Shown in pieces: positions 26,301 to 35,971 of a DNA stretch of 64,000 bases; within the stretch, counting starts at the first letter, position 1, and each line of letters opens with the position of its first letter. The stretch comes from Liolophura sinensis. Lineage: Eukaryota > Mollusca > Polyplacophora > Chitonida > Chitonidae. The notes under the pieces were generated by a model that was given only the letters and a program-made list of their open reading frames with translations, was not told the DNA's origin and searched no databases. The position numbers were made by a program, and so were the translations under genes. Location of the stretch: positions 29,498,402 through 29,562,401 of the forward strand of contig NC_088301.1 of NCBI RefSeq assembly GCF_032854445.1. Reading direction: 5' to 3'.

Positions 26301-29300
26301 ATCCAAGAACCGGTACATGCACAGCCCCTTCTTCTATTGTTCAACGTGACTGCGACAGGTTGCGCTCACACCACATTGTCCCTTTCTTTAGTGGAGAGAA
26401 CAGAATTTGTAGGGTAGCTTTTTGAGCAGAAAACTGGACCTCTAGACAATAGCCATAAACACGGAAACGATTTTTTTACTGATTTTTTGGGGATAAATAT
26501 TACAATGCATAAAAGCTCCAACACAAAAGCGGTTTTAATAGTACATGCGTTATCAGCCTATCTGTGTGTTTTGCACATTTAGACAAAGCCACATCTCACA
26601 GCTGGCCAAGTGCCTTCTGGCTTTTGGTAGACGTCACCTGGCCACGGCATTACGTCAGCGAGGGGAAGGCAGAAAGTTGGCACAGTGTTTTCTTTCACCA
26701 GCAAACCTAATCCTCGTTGTTGTATAAGTGAAATAACCTTGAGTATAGCGTAAATGGAGATCGCTGATTTTTCCAATGTTTGGATGGATTGGAATTTGCC
26801 TCAATACATGAGATCCTATATTCATTATTGTAGACTAGTATTGTAAAATATATAGGAGAACCCTCATTTGCTAAGGGAAGAAATAGTTTTGACCATATGT
26901 TCTCTCTCCCTTAGCCAATGAAGTCAGAGGTTTGAATACAATGTATCTTACTCTGAATAGGTTACAGCTTTAAAAAGTAGGATTTTTTTTATCGTATCAT
27001 GAGCGGAAAATTTCTTGATTGCGCTCCGGACAGCAGTTTTACAGGCGAGAAGGAGTAACATGAGAGTCTGTAAAAATTCTGTACCGGCCCAATGAAAAGG
27101 CCGTCACCGTTTACAAGGTATTGACAATTGCCGGTTATTTAACCAGTCACACCTTTTCTTCGACCGGTCTGCTTCGAAAAACAATTTCTGACTGGCTAAA
27201 ATTGTAGCCAATCACAGGACAGAACGCATTCAGCGAACCTATCTTGTCAAATAATAAATGTATTTGACAATTTTGAACCTTCTGGCTGTCTTCTGGGAGA
27301 TGTATTTATGTATGATGAATATAAAATTGCATTCAGTGTATTACTAAACACCAGGATAACTTCGTTCATAGATTCAAATATATCAGTAACAATCGATCAT
27401 TGTTATTGGTACCGCCACTGATAAAGATACCCATCAGCTAAAGGAAAATAAGTAAGGAATTGTTGTTCTAAGAAGATTGTTGCATATGATATATGGACAC
27501 GATTATATTTCCAGACTATCCCGAGAATGGTGTTGATTTTTGCTAGAAAATTTTTGTCACGAGCATAGACGAGTGAAACAGCACCCCAAATTGTAGTAGT
27601 TTGCCTGAAACGTTGCCGTTTGCTTTCTTATTTGCTAAGTGAATTTGCACTCGATAGTTTTAATTTGTTAATTACTCCGACTGTGCGACAACGTTGATTC
27701 GTCTGTAGATTGGGCGGGGCTGCTTCTTGACCCGTGCTGCTGGGATAGAGCGGAGAGCTCATTATCTATTGTGTTTTTTCATTGGACGGTTTATCTTAAG
27801 CAGAGCGTCCTTCGTACCCCTGTTCAGCTCTTCACACACACACGTCGGTCGGCTTTTAGATAGCCGCTACTCGTTTCCAAGGTGACAGTGATTTAGAATT
27901 CTTCCAGGTGTCGTCTGGGGAATTGAACTGAAGGGTTGGAGGGCTGACCGTCGCTCTTGGATCACAGACAGTGCGGTCGATGGGAAATTAACTGTGCTGA
28001 TGAGCCTACCTTACAGGTGCGAAGGCGGCCAATCATTGGGACCTGGTGGAGTTTTATCAGACCTTTCCTTAGGGCCGCTTGCCAATATTTAAGTGAATCA
28101 AGCAGAAATAGCCGGGACAATTATCCATTCCTTTAAGAGCGTCGAGGATCGATAAACGGGGCTCATCGCCAGTCGACAATCTGATATTCTCTTGGAAATG
28201 GGTCCGGGAAGCCCTGTTCTAGCTGACGGTGTAGATTATGATAAGTTCCACCGTGTTACTGCGGGGGATAAAGGCGTTCCTGTCATCTTGCGATGAGGCG
28301 ACATACCTGTTATTTTCCAAGCCGCTTGATTCCACCTTTACATTGATTCCGCCTTGCCGCACTCTGCTCAGGACGGTGAGGGTGTGCTCCCTGCTTTTAA
28401 TAACCAACAGTTTTCTTCATTGACACGACAGCGCCATATACGGGCTTACATGTAAAACGAACACTATAGAAATGGAGTCATGCCTGAAAGGTAAATGGTA
28501 GTGTGTGCTGGGCATTTTGTCAGGCATTGCTGACTTCGATGTGCCAAGTATTAAGCTAACATCTGGTCGCGGCGTTCAGCCATCCCGAACACTGTGGACT
28601 CTGGACTTATACCACATCGTAAGCCATTTAGAACAATACCTCTATCCAGGGCTTCCGAATAACCCAAGCAGCTTATGACCAAAATGATTTTATATGTTTT
28701 TGCCAGGTGCCGATGAAACGACCACATCTCCGCTGAATATGGCCACAGGTACTAAATGTGCGCGACTAGAGGAAGGAGTAGCAGCGGAGAAGCCCGTCCC
28801 AGCACCTCTAATCACCCCATCCTCTGAGCCAAGTAATGCATCCCCCGTTAAGGTAGAGGAACCCGTTGTAGAGAGGCTGCCCACAGAGAGGATCGAAAGA
28901 AAACGACGAGCTAGCGATGAATTAAGCATGGATGTAAGCCAAAGGGTTAATGCGTCATGTCTTCAGTTATACTTAGGCTGATACTTCAAACCATTCGTTA
29001 GATCAGTCTCTTTAGGTCAGGTACAAGTACGTCCAAGCAGGTAACTCAAAATGCCATGAGACTAGAAATAAGTGGAACTAATACTGTCATCAAAATGTAG
29101 GTTGGGGTACAGCTACCAAGAGAACAGTCAACGTTAAGAGTGCTGAAAACTTCAAAGATGATCAAACGTGAAAATAATAATATTTACTTCTGTGGTAGTA
29201 TTCATCCAAGCTTTTATTCTCAGTGTCTGTGTCTATAGTATTCCGTGAAGAATATTGGGGCAAAGTTTACTCTAACGAGATAATACTTCGAAATAATGTA

Positions 29301-32300
29301 GTCTCAGGACATTGGTTTAATTAACGTACATTTCAACTGGGATCTGTTTACGTAGTTTTACTTCACACCCATTTCACAACGAAACATCTCCCCACAGGGT
29401 GTTTGTCAATAAATCAATGTTTCAATATTCTCTAGAGTTCAACAAAAGCCAGCGAGAGTGGAAATTTGGATGAGCTTCAGGCTGTGAGAGATGATGATGA
29501 AGATGATGACAATGATGATGACGACAAAGTTCTTCCTGGGCAGGATATTGATCCAGAGCGTCTGAAGGCATTCAATGTAAGAGTGAAATTAGACAAGCCT
29601 GATTTTTACTGAACTCAAGTAATGCGAGTTTAGCGAAGGAAAGTACATGAGTAGGATTCATTAATTATGGTAACAAGAAAGTACATTCAGTGATTCAATA
29701 TGGGCAAAGTACAGCATATTTGTTACACACATTGCAAGCAGGACAAGAGACATCATTGTATTCTTTGTTAGCAAGATTTCTAATATAGAGTATGAGCTTG
29801 ATATGCATATTTGTGACATGAACATGATCTTGGCCGAAGCATATTTACATCATTTTGTTTATACAGGAAATACAATGCTCATTGGTGTCGTTTAGTGAGA
29901 TCAAGGACTATCTAATTTGCATCTAACTATTGTTAGTAAAAAATATTATACTTGTGGCATTTGGAGTTCGAAAAAAAGAAACAGTGCTTGTAGCATGATG
30001 GTTATCCAACGAATTCATAATTTATAAAGTTGTTATATGCAGGTTCACTTATAAATGTAAAGAATATATGTATGATTTCTTCCGAATGTGCTTGATTAGT
30101 TTACGGTATTTGCAGATGTTTGTGCGTTTATTTGTGGACGAAAATCTGGACAGAATGGTTCCAATCTCAAAGCAACCCAAGGACAAAATTCAGGCTATTC
30201 TTGAGGCATGTGATAGACAGTTTCCAGAATTTCACGAAAGAGCTCGCAAACGCATCCGCACATACTTAAAATCATGTCGGCGAATGAGACGATCAAAGGA
30301 GCAGAACGGATGGGAACCGGTGAGTGGGCTGCTGTTATCATTGCTGGTTAAACGGTTCGAAATTTTTCTTGAATGTCCAGATGAATGTGGACTTACTCAG
30401 TAGAACATGAATGTGGACTTACTCAGTAGGACATGAATGTGGACTTACTCTGTAGAACATGAATGTGGAGTTAACCTGTAGGGCATGAATGTGGACTTAC
30501 TCAGTAGAACATGAATGTGGACTTAATCTGAAGGACATAAATGTGTACTTACTCCCTAGAACATGAATGTGGACTTTATCTGTAGGACATGAGTGTGGAC
30601 TTACTCTGTAGAACATGAATGTGGACTTAATCTGTAGGACATGAATGTGGACTTAATCAGTAGAACATGAATGTGGACTTAATCAGTAGAACATGAATGT
30701 GGACTTACTCAGTAGAACATGAATGTTGACTTACTCCGTAGAACATGAATGTGGACTTAATCTGTGGGACATGAGTGTGGACTTACTCTGTAGAACATGA
30801 ATGTGGACTTAATCTGTAGGACATGAATGTGGACTTAATCTGTAGGACATGAGTGTGGACTTAATCAGTAGAACATGAATGTGGACTTACTCAGTAGAAC
30901 ATGAATGTTGACTTACTCCGTAGAACATGAATGTGGACTTAATCTGTGGGACATGAATGTGGACTTACTCCGTAGAACATGAATGTGGACTTAATCGGTA
31001 GGACATGAATGTGAACTTACTCTATGGGACATGAATGTGGACTTACTCTGTAGAACATGAATGTGGACTTAATCTGTAGGACATGAATGTGGTTTGCCTC
31101 TGTGGACCAGTGAATTAAATAATACATATAGTGTAAAACCAGATCGGCTACGACAGTGTGGTAGTGGGCAAATGATAAAAAAGGAACCGGTGAAATCGGG
31201 CCTCGTGTCACATTACCGCGGATAATTCTTCATGCTTAAGTAGTAGAAACTTATACATACTCTTACATCATGTCTTAAGTAGAATTAGCTAAATGTCTAT
31301 TTGTCCACCAGCAGGATCCTGGCTTATACAGGAATACAGTGTAAAAAGAAACATTATAGAGAGTAAAACCAGAGCAGCGGCGACAGTGTGGTAGCAAAAG
31401 GCGTTTCCATGTAGTCCACAGGGGCAACTTCATTTTATTTTAGAGGGTATTTTCTCCATAAATGACGTCTCATGAGAGCAGCGCGAAATGAACTAAGATC
31501 CAACCGCTTAACTGGTTTTTTTTAGTTCCGTCATACTATACCGTTTAAAGTCTTGGGTCAATCGGTGAGCTGGTTGCCTTAAAATAGTCTGGAAAAATAT
31601 GGGTAGGCACCTGCATTTAGGACTTACTGAAGGAACAGAGCGATAAGGACGTGCCCTCAGACACTACGTTAAGCTGACTGATTGACTAGTGACTGATCCA
31701 CCTCGAATACCGTTTTTTTTTATTACAGTGTATGCACTGTATTCATCTGATTTTGTATGTAATGCATTATTTTATCATGTTACCGTCTTTTGTTATTTGG
31801 TGACGCGTTGCATAAAGAACACAATTGGCAGTATGTCATCGCATTATATTATCCCATGGAATGTAAGTGATGCCCTCTTCCCAATCGCATCATGTTCAGT
31901 TTTATATACATCCACATATTTTTGGAGGAAACAAACTAAATTTTGAAACAGTTACTGAAGAATTCATCTGAAATTATATTTGTATCTACTCCCCCCACCC
32001 TCCTGATTTTGTGACAAATGAAATGTTTCTTTATAGCTAAGACCAACACCGCCTCACCTAACGTCAGCGGCTGCAGAAGGTATCCTGGCACAGGCTTGCG
32101 AGAACGAGAGCAACAATGCCAAGCGGATGAGAATGGGTCTGGACCCTTTACCTGTACGTACCACGCCCTGTAGCCCTCATTTTCCACTCATCTTAGGCCA
32201 CCATTAGAAATATGTCTGTTGGGGATACTCAACCGATTCTGCAAAAAAGGCCCCACTCGAAATTTGTATTTTGACTTTTGATGGAACTTGAATTCCACAG

Positions 32301-35300
32301 CTTTTTCATTAGATAGAATAAAAATAAATTTACCAAGCGACCAACCCTGTTTTATCTGATAGCGTTGGCTTACCGTCCAGAAAGGTTTCTTTAAGGATGG
32401 CCCTGTGAGTACTTGATGCACGAAATCCTACATGTGTTCAAATTTAGCCCGATGGTCTGTGTGGTAGAGGGAAACACAGAGTAATATTTTACTTATACAA
32501 CGGCGGTCAGTATTATGGTGGGAGGAAACCGAGCAGAGCCCGGGGGAAGTCCACGACCACGCTCTCTGTGATTAAACACGGGCCTATTGTTTAATTACGA
32601 AGAGTATAAATTACAATTACTGATTTATTTATGTATTTATTTGACTGGGGTTAACCGTTTTACTCAGACTTGTTCACTTTTCACGCTGACTGGTTTAGTT
32701 ATTTGTTGGATTGCTGTTTCACGCCATGCTGAAGTATTTTTTGCTTTTATAAAATGGCAATCAGTTTATTTATGGGTGGGAGGAAACCGGTTTGACCGTG
32801 ATAAACTGCTGACGATGGAAAACCTCCTGACGAACTTTCACACGTTTTTGACGCACAGGTTAATAATGTGTACACAATATTTGCGGAAGACAAATGATCT
32901 TCAACGAAGGTAAGACTGTCCAAAGGACCATACGAGCGTAATGTTTATGTCAATATATAGACTAATTCTGGTGGTTACTGAGAGAACTAAGATAATTCAT
33001 TTCATTGCATTAAATGTGTAAAAATCTTCTTTTAATTAGGCAGCAGCTATGCACAACAGGGGCACGACAAGTTCTTCGGCCACCGCTCAACCATCTCAAA
33101 CTGCTCCTCCCCCTCCTCCTCCTCCCCCAGTTAGTCATGGCCAAAGTCAACCAGCTGCGGAGCGTCAGTCGGCACCACCACCCCCGCCCCCGCCCCAGCC
33201 GGCACAGCCAACCATCCCTAAGGCGCACACACCGACGCAAACACCAGCCATAGATCGCCCCATACCGCCTGTGACGGATTTCTTGCGGCACACGCCTGCC
33301 ACCTTTAGGCCGCCGCACGATTTCCACCCACCTTTCTTCGCCAATGGGAATGGCCTGTTTCGACCAGGATTCCCCACTGGGTATCAGCCTCCCGCCCATC
33401 ATCATCCACAACTCTTGCAGCACCAGACGCTTCAGCACACTCAAGTGCAAAATGGTAAATGTACGACCTCATTATCTTGTCTTTTTTCCTGCACCTAACT
33501 TGCACTTACAGGGTGACAAATGACAAATCTCCCTACCTGGTTAGTACCAGCGTTAACTATCACATACGCAGCCAGGTTCTCATGACAAGCTTAACTGATT
33601 TCACGACGCTTGAACATTTTTATGCGCCTTCTGTAATAATTGACATGGTATGTATACTACATGTTTCACGAGGCTTCAACAATTTTATGCCCCATGTTGT
33701 GTTATAAATGACATGATATATTTACTACTGATTTCACAATGCTTGCACATTATTTTATGACCAACGTTGTGTTATAATTGACACATTATATATACTACTG
33801 ATTTCACGACATTTGCGCATTTCTTTATGGCCCACGTTGTGTTATAATTGACATATTATATATACTACTGATTTCCCGACGCTTGCACATTCCTTTATGG
33901 CCCACGTTGTGTTATAACTGACATGGGATATATACTACTGATTTCACAACGCTTAAACATTCCTTTATGGCCCACGTTGTGTTATAACTGACATGGGATA
34001 TATACTACTGATTTTACAACGCTTACACATTCCTTTATGGCCCACGTTGTGTTATAACTGACATGGTATATATAATACTGATTTCACAACGCTTACACAT
34101 TCCTTTATGGCCCACGTTGTGTTATAACTGACATGGTATATATAATACTGATTTCACAACGCTTGCACATTCCTTTATGGCCCACGTTGTGTTATAACTG
34201 ACATGGGATATATACTACTGATTTCACGACGCTTACACATTCCTTTATGGCCCACGTTGTGTTATAATTGACATGGGATATATAATACTGATTTCACGAC
34301 GCCTGCACATTCCTTTATGGCCCACGTTGTGTTATAATTGACATATTATATATACTACTGATTTCACGACGCTTGCACATTCCTTTATGGCCCACGTTGT
34401 GTTATAACTGACATGGGATATATACTAATGATTTCACAACGCCTACACATTCCTTTATGGCCCACGTTGTGTTATAACTGACATGGTATATATACTACTG
34501 ATTTCATGACGCCTGCACATTCCTTTATGGCCCACGTTGTGTTATAACTGACATGGTATGTATACTACTGATTTCACAACGCTTACACATTCCTTTATAG
34601 CCCACGTTGTGTTATAACTAACATGGTATATATACTACTGATTTCACGACGCCTGCACATTCCTTTATGGCCCACGTTGTGTTATAACTGACATGGTATA
34701 TATACTACTGATTTCACGACGCCTGCACATTCCTTTATGGCCCACGTTGTGTTATAAACGACATGGTATATATACTACTGATTTCACAACGCTTACACAT
34801 TCCTTTATGGCCCACGTTGTGTTATAACTGACATGGTATATATACTACTGATTTCACGACGCCTGCACATTCCTTTATGGCCCACGTTGTGTTATAAACG
34901 ACATGGTATATATACTACTGATTTCACAACGCTTACACATTCCTTTATGGCCCACGTTGTGTTATAATTGACATGGTATATATACTACTGATTTCACAAC
35001 ACATGCACATTCCTTTATGGTCCACGTTGTGTTATAAACGACATGGTATATATACTACTGATTTCACAACGCTTACACATTCCTTTATGGCCCACGTTGT
35101 GTTATAAACGACATGGTATATATACTACTGATTTCACGACACCTGCACATTCCTTTATGGCCCATGGTGTTATAAATTACATGGTATACATGGTCAATTT
35201 CAGGATTTTCTCAAAATTGTTGAATACAACCAGTTGTTGAAGTGCTAAGGATCACTTGTTAAGGGATGATACGTAACACGCATGAACAGAAATAAAATGC

Positions 35301-35890
35301 CGGATAATTAATCGTAAAAGTTGAAACAGTAATTCAAAATACAGCAAAACGAAAGAAACCGCTATGAAAGGGTAGTGTGAAAATATACGGCTTAGCGCAG
35401 GCCTTTATTCACGAACCAGCAACAAAATTTAATCCATCCTCCGTGACGGACATTCAGTTAAATATATCTTCCTATGGTTGAAAATAAGGGTGGGACAGCA
35501 TCCCTTTGCTTACGATTTAGTTTAATTAACCGCATTGTCCTGAATTTTGTAAGGATGAGCTACGCTGGACAAAATGCACCCTAACATTTTATGGTGATAT
35601 ACTGTCTGTTCTGGGCAGGGAATATTTGTTTTCAGATGAAACAAATTTGCTCTTCGACCTAAGACTAGCACTTATAATTTAGTTTTTTTTTCATGTATAA
35701 TATGGGCGTGCCTATATTCTCTATATGTAGTTATACAAATCGTTACTCAACTGTATCAAATATTTCAATAACAGTAACTGGGACAGTTTTTGAAGACATC
35801 CCGCTAATGGAAGCGTGCATTTACTTGAAAGAGTTGTCATGCATGGAAGTGATTACATGCTTAGTAGTTATCCCTATATATATAATATTA

Positions 35891-35971
<81 letters not shown>

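Larger units (their letters stand above)
22463..28706 (+). other. NOL4 intron between exons c and d
   Basis: It contains a SINE fragment (23338), a 1.2-kb TIR element (24434), a decayed SINE piece near 26717-26757 (GTTGTATAAGTGAAATAA, AGTATAGCGTAAA) and a candidate second internal promoter with a first exon at 28472. Nothing else coding was recognised. Confidence 0.7.

Noticed and set aside
33010-33505. Minus-strand frames (Gly/Trp/Arg-rich) opposite NOL4 exon h
   Set aside because: They are shadows of the proline-rich plus-strand coding exon.
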